DNA of 64,000 nt from MWCO01 sp964488865 (GTDB lineage Bacteria > Myxococcota_A > Polyangia > Polyangiales > Polyangiaceae). Made by a program: the position numbers and the translations under genes. A model generated the notes under the pieces. The model made no database searches. It was given only the letters and a program-made list of their open reading frames with translations, and was not told the origin of the DNA. The stretch lies in NCBI GenBank assembly GCA_964488865.1, contig CAZAWR010000014.1:73588-137587 (forward strand). The letters run 5' to 3'. Shown piece after piece: positions 34,487-43,182 of the stretch. Numbering within the stretch: the stretch's first letter is position 1; every line of letters starts with the position of its first letter.

Positions 34487-34654
34487 ACCCAAATCAAGCG
34501 CTCCGCGCTGCTTTGGGTCTAGGTTTTCCTAAGGGGGGCTTTCGCAAAGCCCCCTCGCCGCGCTCACCGCGGCTTACGCCAAAACGCCTCGCCTTCGGCT
34601 CGGATAGCCCCAAACCCAAGCACGTTCTTCAAACAGAGCTTGCGTTGGGGCTAG
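34483..34654. repeat. Dispersed structured repeat, copy 2
   Basis: A 172-bp copy, in the same orientation as copy 1. It begins CTAGACCCAAA and its closing arm TTTGGGTCTAG matches that perfectly, so the hairpin is kept although the sequence differs from copy 1. The GGGGGCTTT/AAAGCCCCC hairpin is nearly identical. The end TTGGGGCTAG again mirrors an inner TAGCCCCAA. The topA stop is the TAG of the left end. Confidence 0.85.
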
Positions 34655-34699
34655 TGCCCCTCCGAAGCAAGGGCAAGGAAGACAGAAGCCACAGACGAC

Positions 34700-34852
34700 A
34701 GAAGGAGCCCTCTGCTTTTTGTGCTCTCTGCGCCTTCTGTGGCTTCTCAACGGCCCTCGGCCGTTGCGGCGCGGACAACCGCTCCGCGGTCCACAGAAGG
34801 GGGAGCCCCTCTGCTTTCTGTGCCCTCTGCGCCTTCTGTGGTTTCTCTTCGG
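34700..34852. repeat. Tandem repeat of a TCTGTG-rich unit
   Basis: Two copies (cores about 34709-34748 and 34808-34848) of CTCTGCTTT..TGTGC(T/C)CTCTGCG followed by CCTTCTGTGG(C/T)TTCTC. The left flank AGAAGCCACAG is the reverse complement of part of the unit, so a hairpin can form. A third core is at 38997-39032. The whole 34655-34877 gap holds no gene. Confidence 0.7.
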
Positions 34853-34877
34853 CGGTTGCCGGTGCGGGGGATGCTGG

Positions 34878-36254
34878 CTACTGACCGAGGACCGAGAACT
34901 CGATCCGCCGGTTGGCGGCACGCCCCTTCGGGGCCTTGTTGTCTTCGACGGGCTTGGTGTCGCCATAGCCCGCGGTCACGAGCCGGCCCTCGTCCACGCC
35001 CTTGGACACCAGGTAGGTCTTCACGCTCGCGGCGCGGTCTTCCGACAGCTTCTGGTTCATGTCGGCCTTCCCCTGGTTGTCGGTGTGACCGTCGATCTGG
35101 AGCCGCAGGCTCTTGTACTCGGTCAGGACCTTCACCGCTTCGTCGAGGACGGCGAAGGAATTCGGCAGGATCCGTGCGCTTCCGGTCTCGAAGTTGATGC
35201 CCTTGATGGCGCCTGTGAACGCGGCGACGGCGTCCGGGATGCATCCTTCGTGCTCCGGCAGACCCGCCTTGTCGGGGCACTTGTCGTCGATGTCCGGGAC
35301 CGTGTCACCATCCTTGTCTGGACAGCCCTTGAGCTCCTTGGGCCCCGCAACCTGGGGACAGCGGTCTTCGTGATCGTAGATGCCATCCCGGTCGGAATCG
35401 AGGCAGCCCTTGAACACGACTTCACCGCGATCGTCCGGGCATAGGTCATCCGCGTCCAGCACGCCGTCGGCGTCCTTGTCCGCAGGCGGACACCCGCCGA
35501 GGGCCGGGTCTCCGGGCTCGTCCGGGCACTGATCCTTGTTGTCGGCGACGCCGTCGCTATCCCTATCGGGACATCCCTGCAGGGTGGCCGGGCCGGGGCT
35601 GTCCGGACAGGCGTCCTCCGCGTCCAAGATCCCATCACCGTCGCGGTCCGGCGGAGGCGGCGGCGCCTTCTCCTTGACGAACGGGTAGATGTCCAAGCCG
35701 ATCGAAATCTCGAGGTTGTTGCCCCCGAAGGTCGTATAGGAGTCCACCCAGTAGTCCCGCAACTCGCCGCGCAGCGCGATGTTGTCCGTGATGAGCCCGC
35801 GGGCGCCGAGCGATGCGTGGATCTGGATGTCGTTGTCACCACCGAGGTCCCCGCTGTCCGTGGTCAAGTACGCGCCCGTGCCGGCCCCCACGAACGGGCT
35901 GATGTCGCCTGACAGCAGGTGATAGTACAGGTCGAGGTCGTACTTGAAGGCCGTGTTGGACTCGTCGTCCGTGGACTTGAGCGGCAGGTACCCACCCCCT
36001 AGCTCTCCGACCAACTGGGGCAGGATGTGATAACCCAGCCGGAGCCCGACGATCGGGGCAGACTTGGGCTGAACGTCCCGGTCCGCGCGCGGGGCCTCGC
36101 CCAGGTCCCAATCGTTGAGCTTCAGCGTGTAGCCTCCGAACACGCCCACGTACAGTCCCGGATCGGGGTACTCGGCGCGAGCTTCCGACGGCATCCCGAT
36201 CACTCCCGCGGCCGCCGCGAGCGCCACGCCTACCAACCGATGCGACAATTTCAT
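34878..36254 (-). CDS. OmpA-family outer membrane protein with TSP3 repeats
   Basis: The ATG at 36254 has a perfect AGGAGG ribosome binding site. The 458-residue protein has a signal peptide (cleavage near SEARAEY) and a ~190-residue beta-barrel-like domain. Five or six thrombospondin type-3-like calcium repeats follow (DRDGDGILDAEDACPD, DSDGVADNKDQCPD and similar), ending in an OmpA domain with HTDNQGKADMNQKLSEDRAASVKTYL and the peptidoglycan-binding Asp/Arg pair in GRAANRRIEF. It would link the outer membrane to peptidoglycan. Divergent from the TolB-like lipoprotein; 169 bp separate the starts. Confidence 0.94.
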   Translation of the reverse strand: MKLSHRLVGVALAAAAGVIGMPSEARAEYPDPGLYVGVFGGYTLKLNDWDLGEAPRADRDVQPKSAPIVGLRLGYHILPQLVGELGGGYLPLKSTDDESNTAFKYDLDLYYHLLSGDISPFVGAGTGAYLTTDSGDLGGDNDIQIHASLGARGLITDNIALRGELRDYWVDSYTTFGGNNLEISIGLDIYPFVKEKAPPPPPDRDGDGILDAEDACPDSPGPATLQGCPDRDSDGVADNKDQCPDEPGDPALGGCPPADKDADGVLDADDLCPDDRGEVVFKGCLDSDRDGIYDHEDRCPQVAGPKELKGCPDKDGDTVPDIDDKCPDKAGLPEHEGCIPDAVAAFTGAIKGINFETGSARILPNSFAVLDEAVKVLTEYKSLRLQIDGHTDNQGKADMNQKLSEDRAASVKTYLVSKGVDEGRLVTAGYGDTKPVEDNKAPKGRAANRRIEFSVLGQ

Positions 36255-36423
36255 GCAAGCCTCCTGCACACCTTCTCGTACGATAGTCCGCTTTCGATCC
36301 CCAACCGAGGACGTGAACAGCACTCCCGGCGCAGTCCTCCGGTCAGATGTTCAAACGCGCACCTTGCCCTGTCCCCATTTTTCTTGCAACCCCCGCATGC
36401 CCTCCCCGCGCTACAATTCTGAC

Positions 36424-37377
36424 ATGCACCACGCGCGGTCCTCACCCCTGACCCCCGACCACGCCCCACGACTTCTGCTCCTGCTCCTCGCGTTGATCTC
36501 CGCCGGATTCCACGTGAGCTGCTCGCAACAGTCCCCTGCCCCCTCGGAAAGCGGAGACCTGCTTAGCCCTGCCTCCCCGTTTACCACAAACACCAGCGCC
36601 ACCCACGCGAGCCATCGCACGATCATCGAAATCGCTCCGGACGGTCGCATGATCGTCGGGACCGAACGCCCCGTGCCTTCTCGCTCTTCCGCCCCCCAGA
36701 TCTTCGACGCCGCTTTCGTCGACGAAGCCGGACACGAACGTCCCATCCCCGTCGGTCCTCGCATCCAGGACGCTCGGTTCGCTTTCCCTCCGTCCTCGCT
36801 CGTGGCCGTGCTCGATGACACGGACAACCTCACCGTCTGGGACACGCGCACGGACACCTTGATTCGAGTGGACAGCCACGTGTTTCCGGGGTTCGGATTC
36901 GACCATGCAGGCCAAGCCATCGTGTACGCAAAGGGGCTCGGTCCCGAGCTCGAAGCCTTTCGCGTGGACCTGCCTGATGGCCCCCCGCGACAGCTCACCG
37001 CAGGCGGTGTCCCGGTCTGGGGCTTCGCCTTCTCGCCCGATGACACCGAGATCGTCTACGTGGACGCCCCCGATGGCTTCCCTTGCCTGACGGTGATGCC
37101 AGCGCACGGAGGGTCGCGCACGCGTCTCACCCACCGCAATCTCGGCCCCGAGGATGTGCGCGCGGGCACGCCCCTCGCCCCCTACCCCGACGGTCGTCGC
37201 CCCCCGTTATGGCTCGGTTCCACGGTGTTCGTGGAGGATTCCGCTGGCGTGCACGCAATCGATGCCCTCGGCAACGAGGTGGCCAAACACCCTGGTGGGC
37301 GGGACCTTCATCTCGACGTCAGCGCGACCCGCGCTCTGTTCCGAGACGGGGACCACGTGCGCGAGGTGCGCAAGTGA
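36424..37377 (+). CDS. TolB-like beta-propeller lipoprotein
   Basis: The 317-residue product starts at the ATG at 36424 with a Leu-rich signal ending HVSC (lipobox). The body shows propeller blades of the TolB/WD40-like kind: FAFPPSSLVAVLDDTDNLTVWD, FGFDHAGQAIVYAKG and FAFSPDDTEIVYVDAPDG. It is likely periplasmic or surface-bound. Its stop overlaps the next start as GTGA, so it is translationally coupled to the M23 peptidase and could be its partner. Confidence 0.75.
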   Translation: MHHARSSPLTPDHAPRLLLLLLALISAGFHVSCSQQSPAPSESGDLLSPASPFTTNTSATHASHRTIIEIAPDGRMIVGTERPVPSRSSAPQIFDAAFVDEAGHERPIPVGPRIQDARFAFPPSSLVAVLDDTDNLTVWDTRTDTLIRVDSHVFPGFGFDHAGQAIVYAKGLGPELEAFRVDLPDGPPRQLTAGGVPVWGFAFSPDDTEIVYVDAPDGFPCLTVMPAHGGSRTRLTHRNLGPEDVRAGTPLAPYPDGRRPPLWLGSTVFVEDSAGVHAIDALGNEVAKHPGGRDLHLDVSATRALFRDGDHVREVRK

Positions 37378-38969
37378 GGTCGCGTCGTACGTCTTTTCGC
37401 GCGGCACTCGCTGCCTTTGTCGCCCTGACGGCGAGCACGGTCGCCCCCCCCGGACAGGCCGCCAAGTTCCGACGCCCGTTCAACGTCTCGGTCGGGGTCA
37501 ACTACGGGTACGACAACAACGGCGGTGGCGGCTGCACGGACTACGGGTGCGGCGGCGTTTGCTACGACGGGCACTCCGGCACGGACTTCCCCTTGGGCTT
37601 GGGAACGACCGTCGTGGCTGCGGCAAACGGTCGTATCGGGGCGACGTACAACGGTTGCGCGAACTACGGCGGGCTCGGCAACACATGCGGTGGTCGCTGC
37701 GGCAACTACGTCCGGATCGACTACCCAGATGGCACGTCGACGCTCTACTGCCACCTCGAGCTGAACTCGATCGCGGTGAGCACAGGGCAGCAGGTATCCT
37801 GCGGTCAGGCCATCGCGCGATCCGCGAGCTCCGGCAACAGCTCGGGGCCTCACTTGCACTTCGGGTTCAAGGTGGGTGGCGCGAATCGAGACCCCTTCGC
37901 GGGAAGCTGCTCCCAGTCCACGTCCTACTGGGTGGGCCAAGGTTCCTACCCGCACCCAGTTCCGAGCTCGGAATGTGAGAACGTCTGCGCCTGCAACCCG
38001 GGGCAAGCCCAGTCCGAGATTTGTGGGAACTGCGGCACCCGACAACGGTCCTGCGGCTCCGATTGCCAATGGGAAGGATGGTCGTCGTGCACGGGGCAGG
38101 GAGAATGCGCTGCCGGCTCCGTGGAGCCGCGCGATTGCTGCGACTGCGGCACCCAAACCCGACGCTGCTCGGGCCAGTGCACGTGGGAAGCGTGGGGCTC
38201 ATGCGAAGGTCCCGACCCCAACGGCGGCAACGACGCGTGCGAGACGGGCGAGCCCGGCATCTGCGCCGAAGGCCGCGTGCGCTGCCAGGAAGGATGCCGC
38301 GCCTGCGTGCGGCTCCACGAGCCGCGCGGCGAACGGTGCGACGACGTGGACGAGGACTGCGACGGGACCCTCGACAACGGCTTCCCTCAAGAGATCGGGG
38401 ATCCCGCCCCGCTGATGGCGGCGCGCCTGGTCGACCATTCGCACCCGCAGGTGCTCGAGGCGGGGGGTGTGGACTGGGCCTGGGCAACCTTCCGCAACGA
38501 AGGTCGTGCGACATGGCTCGCGTGGGAAGTGTGGCTGATGCCGGCCTCGGTGCTGGACGGCGAGAAGAGCCCCTTCTCCGACCCCGACAACTGGCCGGCC
38601 TTCGACGTCGCGGCCGTGGTGGAGGAGGATGTGGCTCCCGGCGATACCGTGGCCGTCGCGTGGTCGCTACGCGCGGGAGACACGCAGGGCAAGCTCGAAG
38701 ACACCTTTCAGCTCTCGTCGAGCGACGGGACCCTGTTGCGGTGTCCGACGCCGCACGTGGACGTGAGCGTGTTGGTCACGGAAGCGCGGGGCGCGGAGGA
38801 GGCTTCCTTGCCGGACGACAACGAAGCGACGGTCGGGGCTTCCGGGGAGTCCAGTGAGACATCCGGGTGCGCTTGCCGCGTGCGCACCGGATCGAGCGGT
38901 CGCGTCGGATGGTTGGGGTTGATGGCGGGAATCCTTTGGGCGGCCCGCCGTCGAAGACGCGACGCCTGA
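37374..38969 (+). CDS. M23 (LytM) peptidase with Cys-rich region and MYXO-CTERM tail
   Basis: 531 residues from the overlapping GTG at 37374. After a signal peptide comes an M23 peptidase domain with zinc ligands H67 and D71 (GHSGTD) and H162 (GPHLHFGF), with H127 and H160 as catalytic His. It should cut peptide cross-links in peptidoglycan. Cys-rich modules (230-330) and a CDDVDEDCDGTLDNGF calcium-type motif follow, then a beta-sandwich. The C-terminus is CACR, a hydrophobic helix and RRRRR, a MYXO-CTERM signal. Codons before the GTG in the same frame are Arg-rich shadow sequence. Confidence 0.88.
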   Translation: MRSRRTSFRAALAAFVALTASTVAPPGQAAKFRRPFNVSVGVNYGYDNNGGGGCTDYGCGGVCYDGHSGTDFPLGLGTTVVAAANGRIGATYNGCANYGGLGNTCGGRCGNYVRIDYPDGTSTLYCHLELNSIAVSTGQQVSCGQAIARSASSGNSSGPHLHFGFKVGGANRDPFAGSCSQSTSYWVGQGSYPHPVPSSECENVCACNPGQAQSEICGNCGTRQRSCGSDCQWEGWSSCTGQGECAAGSVEPRDCCDCGTQTRRCSGQCTWEAWGSCEGPDPNGGNDACETGEPGICAEGRVRCQEGCRACVRLHEPRGERCDDVDEDCDGTLDNGFPQEIGDPAPLMAARLVDHSHPQVLEAGGVDWAWATFRNEGRATWLAWEVWLMPASVLDGEKSPFSDPDNWPAFDVAAVVEEDVAPGDTVAVAWSLRAGDTQGKLEDTFQLSSSDGTLLRCPTPHVDVSVLVTEARGAEEASLPDDNEATVGASGESSETSGCACRVRTGSSGRVGWLGLMAGILWAARRRRRDA

Positions 38970-38996
38970 GGGCAACCTCCGAAGACGACAAGAACC

Positions 38997-39032
38997 TCTC
39001 TTCTGTGCTCTCTGCGGCTTCTGTGGTTTCTC
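38997..39032. repeat. Third copy of the TCTGTG-rich repeat core
   Basis: TCTTCTGTGCTCTCTGCGGC followed by TTCTGTGGTTTCTC matches the cores at 34709 and 34808 at most positions. It fills the gap between the M23 peptidase and the end of the TonB locus. Confidence 0.65.
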
Positions 39033-39051
39033 CTCCGCGGATTCCCCAACC

Positions 39052-40185
39052 TCACGGGCAATCGAACAGCGCATCGAGGCTCGCGATCACCGCGTCGACG
39101 TCGACGTCGACGCCTTCGCGGCCCTTCCCAAGCTCCTCGCGCAGCGTCTGGGCCATCGCGGCGTCGCGCACCCTCGCTTCCCTGTCCAGCACCTCGCCGA
39201 GGATTCTTGCCGACTCGAAGGCCGCAGGGCAGTGCGTCGCTTCCACCCGGCTCCGCACGATCAGGGCGAGTCCCTTGAGCAAGGCTCGGTCGAGCTGCGC
39301 CTGCGCGCGGTCCCGCATGGCCAGGTCCACGGCGGTGTCACCGCTGTCCAGGTCCCGCCAGCACCGCACCGCCAGCACTCCATCGAAGATCCTGTCGTGG
39401 ACCTGCCGGCTGCGAGCCCGAACGTACCGCGCAAACCCAATGGGCTTGCCGTCGCGCTGCTCTCCCCCCGCGTATTTCGCCCACACGCTGTCGATGTCGT
39501 CCTTCGCGGTGGTGGCCGACGTCACCTCCTTGTGCATCGACACGTACAGGAACCAGAGCAACGCCGACTCGATCCTCGCCACGTGCACCGTTGCGTCCCC
39601 CTGCCCCTGGGCTCCTTGCTGAAACGCGTCGAGCAAGAGGGGCCGGATCTTCGCTGCGCCGACACAGCGGTCCGCGTTGGCAAGCTGCTCCTCCAGGGAC
39701 AAGTCTTGGCACGCCTTGCCAAGCGGCGGATAGTGCTCGTCCTCTCGTCGGTTCACCCGCGACTCGAGCCCCTGGTCCTGGCTGTAGATCACCCGCGCCG
39801 CCACGAAGTCCTCCGGCGTGGGCACCTTCTGCGCGCCAAACCCCAGCAAGGCCCCTATCTCCTCGAACGCTCCCACGCGCCCGAGCGCGCTGATCCCGTC
39901 GGCGCCCGACGCCCGGGAGATCACGTACTGGCCCTCATCCGAAACGCAAGCAGGATAGGCGTCATTTTCCGAGCCGGCGTCCCGTGGTGTGTAGTCTGTG
40001 GCCAGAGGGACGCAAGCAGGGGCCTCGAACACCTCGAGGTTCGAATCCGGAAGGGGGTCACACACCTGACCCTGGCTGGCGCCACCCACGTTGCCCTGGC
40101 TCGCCCCCGGGTCCTCGGACTCACACGCAAGCGCCACCACGAAGGCGAGCACCGCCACGCAGGGGACGTTCTGATACCATCTCAT
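39052..40185 (-). CDS. Lipoprotein of TonB locus, unknown family
   Basis: A 377-residue lipoprotein (signal ending VVALAC) whose ATG overlaps the upstream receptor stop as ATGA. After a Gly/Asn/Ser linker the body is mostly helical, with Cys at several points and His/Glu-bearing helices (HVARIESALLWFLYVSMHKE). That general look recalls periplasmic imelysin-like metal-binding proteins, but the imelysin GxHxxE motif was not found. As last gene of the locus it may be the surface or periplasmic partner of the adjacent receptor. Confidence 0.7.
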   Translation of the reverse strand: MRWYQNVPCVAVLAFVVALACESEDPGASQGNVGGASQGQVCDPLPDSNLEVFEAPACVPLATDYTPRDAGSENDAYPACVSDEGQYVISRASGADGISALGRVGAFEEIGALLGFGAQKVPTPEDFVAARVIYSQDQGLESRVNRREDEHYPPLGKACQDLSLEEQLANADRCVGAAKIRPLLLDAFQQGAQGQGDATVHVARIESALLWFLYVSMHKEVTSATTAKDDIDSVWAKYAGGEQRDGKPIGFARYVRARSRQVHDRIFDGVLAVRCWRDLDSGDTAVDLAMRDRAQAQLDRALLKGLALIVRSRVEATHCPAAFESARILGEVLDREARVRDAAMAQTLREELGKGREGVDVDVDAVIASLDALFDCP

Positions 40186-42413
40186 AATCCAGCCTCCAGG
40201 CTGATCGACACACCACGCCCCGGCCCGTTGACGCTCGACCCGTGCACGCGATAAGCGGAATCGAAAAGGTTTTCGAGAACCGCCGCGAGCACGAGTCGTC
40301 GCTGCATGCGCCAGCCCGCCCGCAGGTCGAATACCGCATAGCCGGGGGTCCCGCCGAGGGGAATACGCGGATCGTTGAGGTCCGTAGGCGCCAGACGGTC
40401 TTGGAGCCTGGCCCATCGCAGGGCCGCCCCGAAGTACGTCGGCCGTGCGGGACTCCATCGCACGTCCAGCGTCCCGTTCAGGGGGGGAACCCGGGACAGC
40501 GGCACACGCTCGTCGTAGGGAAGACGCGAATCCGAGGGCCGCTCCGCGGGATTGGGTCCCTCCCCGAAGGCGTAGGCCACAGTGCCCAGAAGCCGCACGT
40601 TCGACGGCAGGTGCGCGCGAAACGAGAGCTCTGCCCCATCGACGGTCGCATCGCCCTCGACGTTCACGAGCTGATAACGCTGCCAGGACAGCTGGCACTG
40701 CGGGGTCTCGGGGGGACAGTCGGCGGAGGTGCGAAACGCTCGCGTGATCGCATCGTGCAGCATGCTGCGGTAGGCCCAGGCATCGACCTCCAGGCGCGGG
40801 TGCGAGACCTGCAAGCCCAGCTCGAAGGTGTCCGCGGTCTCCGGTCCGAGCCCCGCGTTCTCGAACTGGAAGCCGGGACCGGTCTGCTGCCGGGATGTGA
40901 GGTCGTCCAGGTTCGGCGCGCGAAAGCTCCGGTCGTACGTGGCCGTGAAGGAGAGTTCGTCGGCAACCCGGGTCGTGGCGCCCGCATGGCCCACCACGGC
41001 GTGAAAGGCGCCATCCACGGCGACCGTCCCGGACTCCTCGTCGGCAGGGGCGTCCGCCTTGGCTCCGGCAAGGCGCGCGCCGCCCCTGAGCGTCAACCAG
41101 CGTGCAAGGGTCCACTCGGTCTCCCCGAACACGCCACCCTGCACATAGCGAGAGCCCGAGAGGTACTGTCCCCGCGCGGTCGGCTGCACCGCCCCAATGT
41201 CCCGCAGCTCGGTCCACCCCGACGAATCCACCGTGTCGTGGAACGCGTCTCCCCCGTAACGAACAACGACGTCCACATCACGAGACAACGCGATCGCCGC
41301 GCTCGTCATCTTCACGGTCAACCCGAAGGTGTTCACATCGTCCCTTCCTCCGTTGACCACATAGGAGTTGGGACGCTCGAGCAGCCTTCGTTCGTGCTGT
41401 CGCTGGTAGGACAGAGAAATCTGGCTTTGCTCCACCGCGTGTCCGAGCTTCCCTTCGTGAGACACGTACGCGAGCGATCGAAACTGCTCGTCGAGCTTCA
41501 AGCACTCGTCGCGCGGCGCAAAGGCCGCCGGGCACTGGTCCGTGCGAGGGCTGTCGAACTGCCGGAATGCGTACAAGGCTGCGACCAGGCGTCGTCCAGG
41601 GGCGAGCCCGTACACGAGCCTGGCGTCGCCCGTGAGCTCCTTGAACCCGGTACCCAGCTGCGTGCGCCCATCGTCGTCGAGCCGCGGCACCTGGGGGACG
41701 TTGCCATCCAGGGGATTGCGAACCACCCCGCCGCCCTCGAGCCGCCCCGCCGCGCGCATGCCGGCCCCGACCACGAACCGGAGTTGGTCGTCCACCTGGG
41801 TGTCGACCTGGAAGCGTTCGGAAAAGTCGTTGTCCGCGCTGGCCCAGCGCACCGTCGTTCGAGGACGAACGATTGGCCCAGGAGCCCCGAGGGACAGGCG
41901 CGGCTCGATCGGGTGCGCGTCGATGACCCCCGCGATCGCGTCGGAGCCGTGCAGGGTCGAGCCCCCGCCGCGCGTCACCACGATGTGCTCGATCGTCTTG
42001 GAGTCGACGGTGAAAAAGTACTGGTTGGGCCCCTGTCGCCATGTGCTGGTGTTCATGCGGATGCCGTCGAACAGGACGACCGTTTGCTGGCCGGTCCTGC
42101 CGCGAACGTAGGGCGATCCCTGGCCGTGGGCGGATTGCTGCACATAGACACCGGGCTCGTAGCGGAGGGCGTCCGGAGCGGAGCGTGGCAGTCGTTCCTC
42201 CAACTCGGCCCGGTCCACCTGGGAAGCTGCCCTGCCGACGGCATCCGGCGGGCGGTCGGTTCCCCGGCCGTGAATCACGACGTTCACCTCGTCCGGTTCC
42301 GATGCTTCCGCGTGCTCTGCGGGGTCAGCGCTGGCCGGGAGTGAGCAGAACAGAGCGGGCAGCGCGGTCGCAGCGCAAAGCAGGACGGGAAAACGTGCGG
42401 CGCGTGAGGTCAC
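40182..42413 (-). CDS. TonB-dependent receptor (B)
   Basis: A 743-residue outer membrane receptor. The GTG at 42413 gives a signal (CAATALPALFCSLPASADP). The plug domain follows, with RSAPDALRYEPGVYVQQSAHGQGSPYVRG and TVVLFDGIRMNTSTWRQGPNQYFFTVDSKTIEHIVVTRGGGSTLHGSDAIAGVI. A 22-strand barrel fills the rest and ends in an aliphatic C-terminus (SLEAGL). It would import a chelated metal or similar ligand with TonB energy. It is followed by an overlapping lipoprotein gene and preceded by the His-rich transporter. Confidence 0.92.
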   Translation of the reverse strand: MTSRAARFPVLLCAATALPALFCSLPASADPAEHAEASEPDEVNVVIHGRGTDRPPDAVGRAASQVDRAELEERLPRSAPDALRYEPGVYVQQSAHGQGSPYVRGRTGQQTVVLFDGIRMNTSTWRQGPNQYFFTVDSKTIEHIVVTRGGGSTLHGSDAIAGVIDAHPIEPRLSLGAPGPIVRPRTTVRWASADNDFSERFQVDTQVDDQLRFVVGAGMRAAGRLEGGGVVRNPLDGNVPQVPRLDDDGRTQLGTGFKELTGDARLVYGLAPGRRLVAALYAFRQFDSPRTDQCPAAFAPRDECLKLDEQFRSLAYVSHEGKLGHAVEQSQISLSYQRQHERRLLERPNSYVVNGGRDDVNTFGLTVKMTSAAIALSRDVDVVVRYGGDAFHDTVDSSGWTELRDIGAVQPTARGQYLSGSRYVQGGVFGETEWTLARWLTLRGGARLAGAKADAPADEESGTVAVDGAFHAVVGHAGATTRVADELSFTATYDRSFRAPNLDDLTSRQQTGPGFQFENAGLGPETADTFELGLQVSHPRLEVDAWAYRSMLHDAITRAFRTSADCPPETPQCQLSWQRYQLVNVEGDATVDGAELSFRAHLPSNVRLLGTVAYAFGEGPNPAERPSDSRLPYDERVPLSRVPPLNGTLDVRWSPARPTYFGAALRWARLQDRLAPTDLNDPRIPLGGTPGYAVFDLRAGWRMQRRLVLAAVLENLFDSAYRVHGSSVNGPGRGVSISLEAGL

Positions 42414-42477
42414 GGTAGGGCGCGGGTCTACGGTGAACGGGGCGACGTGGCAAGCAGAAGCGAAGAAGGGTCCTTGC

Positions 42478-43182
42478 TCACGACCCTGACGGGAACCCGA
42501 TCCACATCCACACCCCCCCGAGCGCGATGGCCACAACGCCCGAGGCGAGGAGGAACCAGCGCAGCCAGGCGGGGCGAAGGCGCTTGCCGATGAGTCCCAA
42601 CCCCGCGCTGAACGCGGTCATGGCGGCGATGGCAGCCAGCCCGTACGAGACCAGGTAGATCGCCGCCGAAACAGGCGGAAGGGCGAGGGAGGGCAGCACC
42701 CCGAGCAGGTGACCGGTCCCTGCCGCACCGTGCAAGACACCCACCCCGAAGGAGGTCCCGTGATGGGCGCGATGCTTCTCCTGCTTGTCGAGGTGGACGT
42801 GCTCGTGCACGTGTCCGCCGTCCTCGCGCGACGGCTCCCTGGCGCCATGGCCGTGGGGGTGGCTGTGGATCACGAGCTTTCGCGTCTGCACGATCGCCCA
42901 CACGCCCACGACGCACAGGACGATGCCGACCAAGAACTCGGCCCAGGAGGACAAAAAGTCCACGTCGAGGAAGGACTTGGCCACCGCGCCGATCGCACCG
43001 AGCAACCCGGCTCCCACGGCGTGCCCCGCCCCCCAGAAAGCGCCCACTCGGATGGCCTGGGCCGGATTGCGAACGGCGAGAGGCGTGACGGCAACCAGGT
43101 GGTCCGGCCCCGAGATGACGTGGAATGCACCTGCGAGGGTGCCCGCGATGAGAGGGGTCAATCGATCTTCTCCGAAATGCAC
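42478..43182 (-). CDS. NicO/UreH-like metal transporter with His-rich loop
   Basis: A 234-residue inner membrane protein with about six helices. Helix 1 carries HVISGPDHLVAVTP, matching the His/Asp/His metal motif of the nickel/cobalt transporter and UreH superfamily. The central loop (about 105-140) is very His-rich (HSHPHGHG, HVHEHVH, HRAHHG), as in metal carriers. Ni, Co or Zn are the likely candidates. Its start overlaps the upstream lipoprotein gene by 25 bp. Confidence 0.85.
   Translation of the reverse strand: MHFGEDRLTPLIAGTLAGAFHVISGPDHLVAVTPLAVRNPAQAIRVGAFWGAGHAVGAGLLGAIGAVAKSFLDVDFLSSWAEFLVGIVLCVVGVWAIVQTRKLVIHSHPHGHGAREPSREDGGHVHEHVHLDKQEKHRAHHGTSFGVGVLHGAAGTGHLLGVLPSLALPPVSAAIYLVSYGLAAIAAMTAFSAGLGLIGKRLRPAWLRWFLLASGVVAIALGGVWMWIGFPSGS

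Noticed and set aside
40242..42344. 700-codon plus-strand open frame opposite receptor B
   Set aside because: Same reasoning: it mirrors a well-supported receptor gene and has no recognisable domain.
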